Shown one piece after another: positions 1-5,380 of a stretch of DNA of 5,634 nucleotides. The DNA is from Coriobacteriales bacterium (GTDB lineage: Bacteria; Actinomycetota; Coriobacteriia; Coriobacteriales; UBA8131): contig JAITUO010000123.1 of the NCBI GenBank assembly GCA_031286245.1, positions 1 to 5,634 of the forward strand. The letters are read 5' to 3'. The position numbers were made by a program, and so were the translations under genes. Position 1 is the stretch's first letter. Each line of letters begins with the position of its first letter. The notes under the pieces are model-generated. The model did not search any database, was not told the origin of the DNA, and saw only the letters and a program-made list of their open reading frames with translations.

Positions 1-511
1 AATAGTAGGGGCGTTTGTCTTATTGCTGACAAGGCCCCTATCTGTTCCGTTTTTTGTAGTTTATGCTTTATGTTGCGTTAGTGATGTTATTGATGGGTAT
101 GTAGCGAGAAAAACAAAAACGACAAGCAGAAGTGGAGAAGTGCTTGACAGCATAGCGGATTTTATCCTTATCTCCATTATGCTTATCATTATTATGCCGT
201 TATTTGCGTGGGATAAATGGGCAATCTTATGGATAAGCATGATCGCCTTAACGTGCTTTCTATCATTGGCAATCGGATTTGCAAAATACCGCGCTTTGTC
301 CTTTTTGCATACTTACGCAAATAAGATCACAGGGATAGCATTGGTTTGTTTTCCGATTCTTTTTTGGGTATTCGGAATGACTGTAACGGTGTTCTTCTTG
401 TGTAGCCTGGCAAGTTTTTCAGCACTGGAAGTATTGATTATCACCATTCGTTCAAAGAAGCTGAACCGGAACACAAAAAGCCTGTTTGCCAAGGACGATA
501 TACCAACATGA
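1..511 (+). CDS. CDP-alcohol phosphatidyltransferase family protein, 5'-truncated by the window edge
   Basis: Integral-membrane enzyme of the family that transfers a phosphoalcohol from a CDP-linked donor (for example CDP-diacylglycerol) to an acceptor alcohol in phospholipid synthesis. The frame is open from base 2 with no stop upstream, so the TTG at 23 is not a credible start and the true N-terminus lies outside the window. The family signature D-x2-D-G-x2-A-R-x8-G-x3-D-x3-D is complete at about bases 83-160, so all four metal-binding/catalytic aspartates are present. The rest is hydrophobic, with about four membrane segments rich in I, L, F and V, and ends in a basic, polar tail (KKLNRNTKSLFAKDD). 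Which alcohol it uses (glycerol-3-phosphate, inositol phosphate, serine or other) cannot be read from this fragment, so no symbol is given. The stop is the TGA at 509-511. Family assignment is firm; substrate is unknown. Confidence 0.9.
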   Translation, partial: IVGAFVLLLTRPLSVPFFVVYALCCVSDVIDGYVARKTKTTSRSGEVLDSIADFILISIMLIIIMPLFAWDKWAILWISMIALTCFLSLAIGFAKYRALSFLHTYANKITGIALVCFPILFWVFGMTVTVFFLCSLASFSALEVLIITIRSKKLNRNTKSLFAKDDIPT

Positions 512-666
512 GAATCGTTCCAATCAATACTTGGGCAGTTACTAAAGTGCATCGCAGTATCTCCTTACCATCGCGATTTTGGGAAGCGAGTATCACTCTT
601 CCGGGACATCATCCCAAAATGCCTGCCACACTCCCCTTACTGCCTGATTCATTGGCAAATCCTTAA
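508..666 (+). CDS. Possible 52-codon ORF overlapping the end of the phosphatidyltransferase (doubtful)
   Basis: An ATG at 508 overlaps the upstream TGA in an ATGA arrangement, which is compatible with translational coupling. It opens a 52-codon frame that begins MRIVPINTWAV and ends LPDSLANP. Against it: there is no well-spaced ribosome binding site (an AGGA lies about 13 bases upstream), no recognisable family, and no membrane or signal segment. Its stop falls inside the left inverted-repeat arm, so the last codons are repeat sequence. It may be the remnant of a gene interrupted when the repeat element arrived, or simply chance. Confidence 0.15.
   Translation: MRIVPINTWAVTKVHRSISLPSRFWEASITLPGHHPKMPATLPLLPDSLANP
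576..620. repeat. Hairpin-forming inverted repeat downstream of the phosphatidyltransferase gene
   Basis: ATTTTGGGA (576-584) is exactly reverse-complementary to TCCCAAAAT (612-620), with 27 bases between. Inside, GGAA/TTCC and GAGT/ACTC can form an alternative small stem that shares GGA bases with the outer one. No T-tract follows, so a classic intrinsic terminator is not supported. It could still protect or end the upstream message. Confidence 0.4.
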
Positions 667-894
667 GAATTCCGGAGTTTTTGGCCAAAATCGGCCCTCA
701 TGTATAGTTCTCTATCGATTTCACACTTATGGAATTTTGTCTCAACGCATCTACCAGCACGTTTAAATTGTGGAGAAAACCAGATCTTGTTTTACAGGTC
801 AAACAGCCATACATGAGAGCCCTTTTTGGCCAGAAACTCCGGAATTCCCAGGATTACTAGCTTTATAGGATATACAACCGGGTAGATGTCAAGC
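649..894 (+). repeat. Left arm of a 246-bp inverted repeat flanking the two-gene cassette
   Basis: The reverse complement of 5047-5292 aligns with this stretch over its full length, with only small indels and about 80% identity by eye. Perfect blocks include about 38 bases around 748-786 (from ATCTACCAGCACG to AACCAGATC) and about 28 bases around 794-821 (ACAGGTCAAACAGCC onward). Homology begins at the ATTCA near 649 and ends after GTCAAGC at 894. Flanking sequence on both sides shows no further similarity. No reading frame of note crosses it. The two arms enclose the 4.15-kb segment holding both secreted-protein genes. Confidence 0.9.
658..855. mobile_element. MITE-like palindromic element, left copy (no transposase)
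   Basis: Within the left arm the two ends are reverse complements of each other. Bases 667-705 match the reverse complement of 809-847 at 35 of 39 positions, and the similarity extends outward to AATCC (658-662) and GGATT (851-855). The about 100 bases between are unique. A short non-coding element of 198 bp with long terminal inverted repeats is the classic look of a miniature inverted-repeat transposable element. The same folding could instead serve a structured RNA. No clear target-site duplication was found, and the homology between the two copies continues past the termini, so autonomous transposition is unproven. Confidence 0.55.
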
Positions 895-1010
895 GATAGA
901 GCAAGAATCGATGAGAGTCGGCAGGCTACATGAGTTTTGCCTATAACCAGCTATCTTTCATCAATAAACCACCCAAGGTCTTCTCCCCATTTGTTTATTC
1001 AATGGTAGGT

Positions 1011-1023
1011 TGATTCAGAATCA
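1011..1023. promoter_or_regulatory. Perfect 13-bp palindrome, possible operator
   Basis: TGATTC-A-GAATCA is exactly symmetrical around a central A. It lies about 190 bases upstream of the first cassette gene and 48 bases upstream of the leader ORF. Symmetry of this size suits a dimeric regulator. Which regulator, and whether it binds, cannot be told from the sequence. Confidence 0.3.
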
Positions 1024-1070
1024 CACGAATTGGCTTAGGATACAGCAGGAGTAATCAGGAGGGCGGCTCA

Positions 1071-1118
1071 ATGGTGATCCCACGACATGAATTTCAAGAG
1101 AAATCAAGTTTTATGTAG
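1071..1118 (+). CDS. Possible 15-codon leader peptide ORF
   Basis: ATG at 1071 is preceded at a good distance by a strong AGGAGGG Shine-Dalgarno (1057-1063, 7-base spacer). It opens a frame of 15 codons (MVIPRHEFQEKSSFM) ending in TAG at 1116-1118. The peptide matches nothing known and has no run of one amino acid that would suggest attenuation. The unusually good ribosome binding site in a non-coding leader is the only support. It may be chance. Confidence 0.25.
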   Translation: MVIPRHEFQEKSSFM

Positions 1119-1141
1119 TACATTACATTGCATTGTCGTTA

Positions 1142-1147
1142 TATACT
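1142..1147 (+). promoter_or_regulatory. Possible -10 element of the cassette promoter (weak)
   Basis: TATACT matches the sigma70 -10 consensus at five of six positions and would start transcription about 55 bases before the ATG at 1209. No convincing -35 box lies 16-18 bases upstream (the sequence there is TACATT-like) and there is no extended TG, so the call is tentative. Confidence 0.25.
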
Positions 1148-1208
1148 GATAGTTGGTTCATGATTACCTTGGCAAAGCATGTCAGGGAGCGACAGGGAGG
1201 AGACTACA

Positions 1209-2888
1209 ATGTCCAAGTTAAACAGGCTGGATCGAATCACTATGCATTTGTTGCGAAGAGTGTTTTTAGTCCTATTGGTGGCTCTGCTGTCAGTAGGGAT
1301 GGTCCCGCTGCTACCAGAAGTGGCCTTTGCTACCAATGCAGAGCCGGATGCCAATGCAGCTACTGCAGAACCTGAAGCCAATGCTACCAATGCAGAGCCG
1401 GAAACTTTGAGTGTAGAAACGCCGGCATCACTAGACAATCCACGCGAAGCAACGAGCGTCCTGGCAGAATATTCCTTTCAGCTAACTGTGAGAGTTTCAG
1501 CCGGAGGCATGGCTTTCATACTGCCAACGAGCAGTTGTTTGAACGATCTAGGGACCCCCAAGCCATACGACTGGAGGATTACCTGGGGCGACGGGAGCAC
1601 CCAATATGCAGCCGGAGTAAGCTCAACTAATGGAGGTATACCTCATGTTTACACTGTACCTGGAGACTACGCCATCACAATTACACCAAACAGTTCAGCA
1701 GAAGCCTGGCTTGCAGCATTTGGTTTCAACATTGACGGTTACGATGTTGGAGCAAATAGCACAGTCAATAAGTCCATGGTGACTGGTGTATTAAGCCCAC
1801 TGACTCCCGAAATGACGCGTAATGCTGCACAAATAAACGGAACAGCCGCTGAACCGACTTACGAATGGGCTTATATTTTCTTCAGCTGTATTAACCTTAC
1901 TCAGGCTCCGGTTTTCCAGGGGTGGGATAGAATCGAATCTGTAGGTCCCTATTTCGCGTGCAATATGTTTGATGGGTGCAAAAACCTCACTACACTACCA
2001 GCAGGCTTCAACCTTCCCCAAGCTTTGACTGAGGTAGGTAACGGTTTCGTCTCTGGTATGTTCGTAGGTTGCTTTAGCCTTACAGCATTACCGGCTGGTT
2101 TCAATTTTCCACAAGGTATCACCAGCGTAGAAGATGATTTCGCAAGAATGTTCTTATACGACTGTACTAGTCTGACTGTGTTACCTGCTGGTTTTAATCT
2201 GCCCCAGGGAATTACTTCTGCAGGTGATTATTTCGTATGCGAGATGTTTTGTAACTGTACAAGTCTTACTATTCTGCCCGCTAGTTTTAATTTTCCGCAA
2301 AACATGACTTCGGTTGGTGACTATTTTGCTGCAGCATTATTTACCAACTGTACCAGTCTCACCAGCCTGCCTACCGGGTTTAATCTTCCTCAGCAAATAA
2401 CTACGACCGGAAAAGGCTTTGCATACTATCTATTCTATGTTGCTGGAGGTGCTACATTCCAAATTAACAGCGAATTCACTTTCTCTGCAGGGGTACCGGC
2501 AAATACAGAAACTGCGTATTTCCTGGCCTTCCAGCTATCAGAGTTTGCGCCTACCCAGAACCGTACGGCGACATCGATCATTGGTAATTGTCCAACTCCT
2601 GAAAGCCCGCGTCAGACTTTTGACATCCACTTCAGTGACATCAACTACATACCCATCAACTGGGGTGGCGCTGGCCAGACACAGCCGGGTGCGGGAGCTC
2701 CTGGTTCCGGCGATCTCTGGGGTACCGGCACTGTAACGATGGACGTAGCCCTGGTGATTGCCCGAGTAGTCACTGGCGGAGGCATGCAACTTGCTCCTGA
2801 TCAATTCGCGGCGGTAGACATGGACTTCGACGGCTATATAACAATGGCTGATGTCATTTTGATCATGCGTAAAGCCATTGGTATATAG
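1209..2888 (+). CDS. Secreted PKD-like / BspA-like repeat / dockerin-like protein, 559 aa (paralogue 1)
   Basis: Start chosen at 1209 rather than the in-frame ATG at 1179. AGGGAGGAG (1194-1202) sits six bases before 1209, and the resulting MSK N-terminus matches paralogue 2. Residues 1-42 form a Sec signal peptide: basic MSKLNRLDR..RR, hydrophobic LVLLVALLSVG, and a likely cut after VAFA. Residues 42-66 are an Ala/Glu/Pro/Asn low-complexity spacer. Residues about 88-160 are PKD-like (WGDGS at 126-130, HxY near 146, PGxYxITI). Residues 227-411 are six cysteine-led repeats of about 31 residues (see the repeat entry). A conserved cap follows (FQIN, PTQNRTATSIIG, NWGG), then a Gly/Pro linker and a dockerin-like domain at 501-559. 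In that domain the second calcium loop is canonical (D537, D539, D541, G542, D548), but the first is degraded (W504, T506, V513 where acids are usual). Inferred role: an exported binding or adhesion protein docked onto a cohesin-bearing partner. The exact ligand is unknown, and no catalytic domain is seen. Confidence 0.88.
   Translation: MSKLNRLDRITMHLLRRVFLVLLVALLSVGMVPLLPEVAFATNAEPDANAATAEPEANATNAEPETLSVETPASLDNPREATSVLAEYSFQLTVRVSAGGMAFILPTSSCLNDLGTPKPYDWRITWGDGSTQYAAGVSSTNGGIPHVYTVPGDYAITITPNSSAEAWLAAFGFNIDGYDVGANSTVNKSMVTGVLSPLTPEMTRNAAQINGTAAEPTYEWAYIFFSCINLTQAPVFQGWDRIESVGPYFACNMFDGCKNLTTLPAGFNLPQALTEVGNGFVSGMFVGCFSLTALPAGFNFPQGITSVEDDFARMFLYDCTSLTVLPAGFNLPQGITSAGDYFVCEMFCNCTSLTILPASFNFPQNMTSVGDYFAAALFTNCTSLTSLPTGFNLPQQITTTGKGFAYYLFYVAGGATFQINSEFTFSAGVPANTETAYFLAFQLSEFAPTQNRTATSIIGNCPTPESPRQTFDIHFSDINYIPINWGGAGQTQPGAGAPGSGDLWGTGTVTMDVALVIARVVTGGGMQLAPDQFAAVDMDFDGYITMADVILIMRKAIGI
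1329..1402 (+). repeat. 54-bp-period duplication encoding the Ala-Glu-Pro spacer
   Basis: The 20-base sequence GCTACCAATGCAGAGCCGGA occurs at 1329-1348 and again, identically, at 1383-1402, one 54-base period (18 codons) apart. Another AEP-type unit lies between. It encodes the low-complexity spacer after the signal peptide and looks like a recent slippage or tandem duplication. Paralogue 2 lacks it and has an acidic, unrelated spacer instead. Confidence 0.75.
1887..2441 (+). repeat. Six tandem 31-residue cysteine-led BspA-like repeats (paralogue 1)
   Basis: Cysteines stand at residues 227, 257, 288, 319, 350 and 381: one step of 30, then 31 each time. Each unit follows the pattern C-x-S/N-L-T-x-L-P-x-x-F-N-L/F-P-Q, then I-T-x-x-G-x-x-F-x-x-x-M-F-x-x before the next C. 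The 'MFxxCTSLTxLP' core recalls the BspA/DUF285-type surface repeats of gut bacteria, but those are usually shorter, about 23-25 residues. The last unit loses its trailing cysteine (VAGG) and passes into the conserved cap. Confidence 0.85.
2709..2885 (+). other. Dockerin-like domain of paralogue 1
   Basis: Residues 501-559 hold two EF-hand-like segments, GDLWGTGTVTMD and DMDFDGYITMAD, each followed by a helix (VALVIARVV and VILIMRKAIG), the duplicated layout of type I-like dockerins. Only the second has the full set of calcium ligands. Both have Thr-Met after the hydrophobic position 8, in the region that governs cohesin recognition in known dockerins. Confidence 0.75.
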
Positions 2889-2901
2889 GAGGTATATGAG
2901 T

Positions 2902-2927
2902 GCGGTTACCTAACGCGGTCACCTAAC
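2902..2927. repeat. Tandem pair of 13-bp repeats between the paralogues
   Basis: GCGGTTACCTAAC (2902-2914) is followed at once by GCGGTCACCTAAC (2915-2927), differing at one base. Each contains a GGTNACC palindrome. They sit 14 bases after the first gene's stop, just before a hairpin. They could be a duplicated protein site or a slippage product. Confidence 0.5.
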
Positions 2928-2950
2928 AAGCGTACAGCTTGTTTTATCTT
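2925..2950 (+). terminator. Weak terminator-like hairpin after paralogue 1
   Basis: AACAAGC (2925-2931) and GCTTGTT (2937-2943) form a seven-base-pair stem with a GTACA loop, followed by TTATCTT. The stem is short and only moderately GC-rich and the T-tract is broken, so it would at most reduce read-through into paralogue 2. With a 94-base gap and no clear promoter in it, the two genes are probably co-transcribed in part. Confidence 0.4.
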
Positions 2951-2982
2951 AGAACCTTGACGCAAATGGGAGGAGGCATTTT

Positions 2983-4941
2983 ATGTCAAAAACAAAGGAA
3001 CGCGACGTAGTCGTTGTGCGTTGGCTTAAGAAGGTTTTATCCATATTATTAGTAGTGTTACTGTCAGCCGGAATGGTTCCGGCTTTGCCAGAAGTGGCCT
3101 TGGCGACTGGTGTTGATTCGGATATGCGAAATGAAGCAGAACCACAATCGCCAGGAATGACTGGTGAGATGATTGCTGATGTTATCAATGAGATAGGTCT
3201 CATAAATACCCTTGGGAATTCGTCAAGCACTCAGGCAGATCCTATCTTTCAGTTTACTATTGAGATTCCAGATTATCTTGATTATTTCGTCCTACCGACA
3301 AGTAGTGCCCTTAATAGCTATAGCACCAGCAAGGGATACAACTGGATGATCAGCTGGGGTGATGGGAGCGCCGAATATGTTTTTGGTCTTAGCTCAATGT
3401 ATGGTGGCATACCTCATAAATATGCTGCTACTGGGGCTTATACCATCACAATCAGACCAGTGGGTTCCACAGAGGCTTGGCTAGCAGCTTTTGGTTTCAA
3501 TGCATTCACTACTAATTATTTAAGTGCAAATAATCCCATTAATAGATCCATGGTTACTGGAATTCTTAGTCCACTCACCCCTGAGATGACTCGGAGTACT
3601 GCACAGATAATCGGAACAGAAGCTGCGCCAGATAGGGAGTGGTCTGAATCATTCTACGGATGCACAAACTTGGTACTAGCTCCTGTTTTTCAAGGTTGGG
3701 ATCGTTTTAGCTCGGTAGGTAATTGGTTTGCATTACACATGTTCAACCAGTGTACAAGCCTGGCCACATTACCGGAATGCTTCAACTTGCCTGAAGCTAT
3801 TACTGAAGCAGGTGACGGTTTTGCCACCGCTATGTTTGCTAATTGTACACAGCTCACCAGGTTACCTGTTGACTTTAATATGCCGCAAGGTTTAGTCAAA
3901 GTAGGTAGTTCGTTCGCAAGTTCACTTTTTGCCTCATGCACGAGTCTTTCCACATTGCCTGCTGGATTTAATCTACCTCAAGGTATCACTTCCACTGGAT
4001 CTGCATTTGCGGCAGGTATGTTTGAAGGCTGTTCAAGTCTAGTTGCCCTTCCCGAAGGATTCAATCTACCGCCAAACATCAGGGATGTCGGCTTTCATTT
4101 TGCGTCTAGTATTTTTTCAGAATGCTCGAGTCTGGTCACACTCCCCGATGGTTTTAATCTACCTCAGAATATCACTAGCGCTGATAGCTACTACGCGTAT
4201 TACATGTTTGCCTATTGTGAAAGCCTTTACGCCTTACCGGAAGGTTTTAACATACCTCAATCGATTGTTGAGGTTGGTGATGTATTTGCAGGATGCATGT
4301 TTAATGGATGTAAAAGTCTGAAATCGCTACCCAGTGGTTTTAACTTACCACAAGACATAACCGAGGTAGGGCGAGACTTCGCATATAGCATGTTTAGAGA
4401 TTGCACAAGTCTGGATGCACTTCCTCCAGGGTTTAATCTTCCCCAAGGTATTACTTCTGCAGGTAGTTTCTTTGTAGATAGTATGTTCTACATGGCTGGT
4501 AGCCCATCATTCCAGATTAACGATGAGTTCAGCATACCAGCAGGAATTCCTGTTGACGTATATCGTGCATTCTTCGGAGCATTTCTGCTATCTGAATTTT
4601 CGCCTACCCAGAACCGTACGGCGACATCGATCATTGGTAATTGTCCAACTCCTGAAAGCCCGCGTGAAACCTTTGACTCCCACTTCAGTGACATCGACTA
4701 CGTGCCCATCAACTGGGGTGGTGGTGGCCAGACTCTGCCGGGTGTGGGAGCTCCCGGTTCCGGTGATCTCTGGGGTACCGGTACTGTAACGATGGACGTA
4801 GCCCTGGTGATTGCCCGAGTGGTCACCGGCGGAGGCATGCAACTCACTCCTGAGCAGTTCGCTGCGGTGGACATGGACTTCGACGGCTATTTGACAATGG
4901 CTGATGTCATTTTGATCATGCGCAAAGCTAGTGGTATATAG
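2983..4941 (+). CDS. Secreted PKD-like / BspA-like repeat / dockerin-like protein, 652 aa (paralogue 2)
   Basis: ATG at 2983 follows GGGAGGAGG (2968-2976) by six bases. Residues 1-42 are a Sec signal peptide (basic KKV, ILLVVLLSAG core, likely cut after EVALA). An acidic spacer follows (residues 43-85). The PKD-like domain is at about 88-160 with WGDGS at 125-129 and HKY near 145. Nine 31-residue cysteine-led repeats occupy 227-504, then the same cap as the neighbour (FQIN, PTQNRTATSIIG, NWGG), a GVGAPGSG linker and a dockerin-like domain at 594-652. In that domain the first loop is degraded (D-L-W-G-T-G) and the second canonical (D-M-D-F-D-G). It is 93 residues longer than paralogue 1, exactly three repeats. 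N-terminal and repeat regions are clearly diverged at nucleotide level, whereas the last about 342 bases are nearly the same. Inferred role as for paralogue 1: a cell-surface or cohesin-attached binding protein. The ligand is unknown. Confidence 0.9.
   Translation: MSKTKERDVVVVRWLKKVLSILLVVLLSAGMVPALPEVALATGVDSDMRNEAEPQSPGMTGEMIADVINEIGLINTLGNSSSTQADPIFQFTIEIPDYLDYFVLPTSSALNSYSTSKGYNWMISWGDGSAEYVFGLSSMYGGIPHKYAATGAYTITIRPVGSTEAWLAAFGFNAFTTNYLSANNPINRSMVTGILSPLTPEMTRSTAQIIGTEAAPDREWSESFYGCTNLVLAPVFQGWDRFSSVGNWFALHMFNQCTSLATLPECFNLPEAITEAGDGFATAMFANCTQLTRLPVDFNMPQGLVKVGSSFASSLFASCTSLSTLPAGFNLPQGITSTGSAFAAGMFEGCSSLVALPEGFNLPPNIRDVGFHFASSIFSECSSLVTLPDGFNLPQNITSADSYYAYYMFAYCESLYALPEGFNIPQSIVEVGDVFAGCMFNGCKSLKSLPSGFNLPQDITEVGRDFAYSMFRDCTSLDALPPGFNLPQGITSAGSFFVDSMFYMAGSPSFQINDEFSIPAGIPVDVYRAFFGAFLLSEFSPTQNRTATSIIGNCPTPESPRETFDSHFSDIDYVPINWGGGGQTLPGVGAPGSGDLWGTGTVTMDVALVIARVVTGGGMQLTPEQFAAVDMDFDGYLTMADVILIMRKASGI
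3661..4494 (+). repeat. Nine tandem 31-residue cysteine-led BspA-like repeats (paralogue 2)
   Basis: Cysteines at residues 227, 257, 288, 319, 350, 381, 412, 443 and 474 mark the units; after the first they are spaced at exactly 31. The units keep F-N-L/I-P and M-F-x-x-C. The surface-facing positions after LP and after the Gly vary (AGF, EGF, DGF, SGF, PGF), as in binding-surface solenoids. Nucleotide identity between units is modest, so the array is not a very recent expansion. Confidence 0.88.
4762..4938 (+). other. Dockerin-like domain of paralogue 2
   Basis: Residues 594-652 repeat the layout of paralogue 1: a degraded first loop (GDLWGTGTVTMD) and an intact second loop (DMDFDGYLTMAD). 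The differences from the sister domain are few and mostly conservative, so both proteins should bind the same cohesin-type partner if they bind one. Confidence 0.75.
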
Positions 4942-4955
4942 GGTAAAGCTACATA

Positions 4956-4989
4956 GTTGATTTCGTTGCTAGTTGCTAGCCTGGTCAAC
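4956..4989 (+). terminator. Possible hairpin after paralogue 2
   Basis: GTTGA (4956-4960) pairs with TCAAC (4985-4989), enclosing a second stem GCTAG (4968-4972) / CTAGC (4976-4980). The sequence also reads as a 7-bp tandem GTTGCTA pair. No T-run follows, so this is a weak terminator candidate at best. The remaining bases up to 5046 show nothing recognisable. Confidence 0.25.
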
Positions 4990-5046
4990 GCATATATAGT
5001 GTTTGGGGGTGCAAATAACGGGAATTCCAGCGGTTTGGACTGCTTT

Positions 5047-5292
5047 GCTTGACTTCTACGCGGTTGTATAGCCTACAAAGCTAGTAATCCTAGGAAAATG
5101 TGAGTTTTTGCCGGAAATCGGCTCTCATGTATGGCTGTTTGACCTGTTTTGCGGGATCTGGTTTTCTCCACAATTTAAACGTGCTGGTAGATGAGGAGCG
5201 TATGAATTCTATATGTGTGAAACCGATAGAGAACTATACATGAGAGCGATTTTACGGCAGAAACTTCGAATTCTTAAGGATTTGCCTGAATA
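5047..5292 (-). repeat. Right arm of the 246-bp inverted repeat
   Basis: This is the reverse-complement counterpart of 649-894. Shared ends are GCTTGAC on the inside (5047-5053) and TGAAT on the outside (5288-5292). The arms are equal in length despite a few small compensating indels. Sequence beyond each end is unrelated to that beyond the left arm. Confidence 0.9.
5086..5282. mobile_element. MITE-like palindromic element, right copy (no transposase)
   Basis: As in the left copy, the two ends are near reverse complements: AATCC at 5086-5090 against GGATT at 5278-5282, and GCTCTCATGTAT (5121-5132) against ATACATGAGAGC (5236-5247). The stems differ from those of the left copy, but in a paired way. 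GCCG appears in both stems here where GGCC appears in both stems of the left copy. This suggests that self-complementarity has been maintained. No open reading frame is present. Confidence 0.55.
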
Positions 5293-5329
5293 GCACATTC
5301 AAAGGCCAACCTCGATGAAATCATCATAA

Positions 5330-5373
5330 TCGGCAGATAGTCAGCACAAAGTCGGCAGATAATCGGCATAAAG
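5330..5373. promoter_or_regulatory. Four tandem 11-bp repeats upstream of the restriction gene
   Basis: Direct repeats at 5330-5340, 5341-5351, 5352-5362 and 5363-5373 read TCGGCAGATAG, TCAGCACAAAG, TCGGCAGATAA and TCGGCATAAAG. The 11-base period is about one helical turn, so all copies face the same side of the DNA. The array ends seven bases before the -35 box of the next gene, a suitable place for an activator or repressor to bind cooperatively. Confidence 0.55.
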
Positions 5374-5380
5374 CCTTGTC

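Larger units (their letters stand above)
895..1208. other. Leader/promoter region of the secreted-protein cassette
   Basis: A 314-base stretch between the left repeat arm and the first cassette gene. It contains a perfect 13-bp palindrome at 1011-1023, a possible 15-codon leader ORF at 1071-1118, a TATACT box at 1142-1147, and a duplicated CAGGGAG (1183-1189 and 1193-1199), of which the second is part of the ribosome binding site. No gene larger than the leader ORF and no RNA gene is recognisable. Confidence 0.6.

Noticed and set aside
658..855. Long hairpin considered as an intrinsic terminator or an attC-like integron site
   Set aside because: The stems are separated by about 100 bases and lack a T-tract. 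The core sites expected of attC (GTTRRRY type) are not evident, and no integrase is present.
1179..1208. Earlier in-frame ATG at 1179 for the first secreted protein
   Set aside because: It has no good ribosome binding site. The ATG at 1209 has AGGGAGGAG at ideal spacing and gives an MSK start that aligns with the second paralogue's signal peptide.
1133..1438. Open frames on both strands over the signal-peptide region
   Set aside because: They overlap the well-supported gene in other frames, have no family features, and arise from its Ala/Glu/Pro-rich composition.
1887..2441. 93-bp periodic tract considered as a CRISPR or DNA-level repeat array
   Set aside because: The period is 31 codons in a continuous frame with low nucleotide identity between units. 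It is a protein repeat, not a CRISPR.
2538..2804. Antisense and alternate-frame ORFs over the dockerin region, repeated at 4523-4842
   Set aside because: They recur in both paralogues only because the 3' modules are nearly identical in nucleotide sequence. They lack ribosome binding sites and any recognisable product.
2896..2913. Five-codon ORF just after the first paralogue, with GGAGG overlapping the stop codon
   Set aside because: Too short to interpret; GGAGG followed by ATG can occur by chance, and the spacing is only three bases.
649..5292. tRNA, rRNA or known riboswitch in the non-coding stretches
   Set aside because: No cloverleaf, TTCGA-type T-loop context or familiar aptamer core could be recognised by eye in 512-1208 or 4942-5479.
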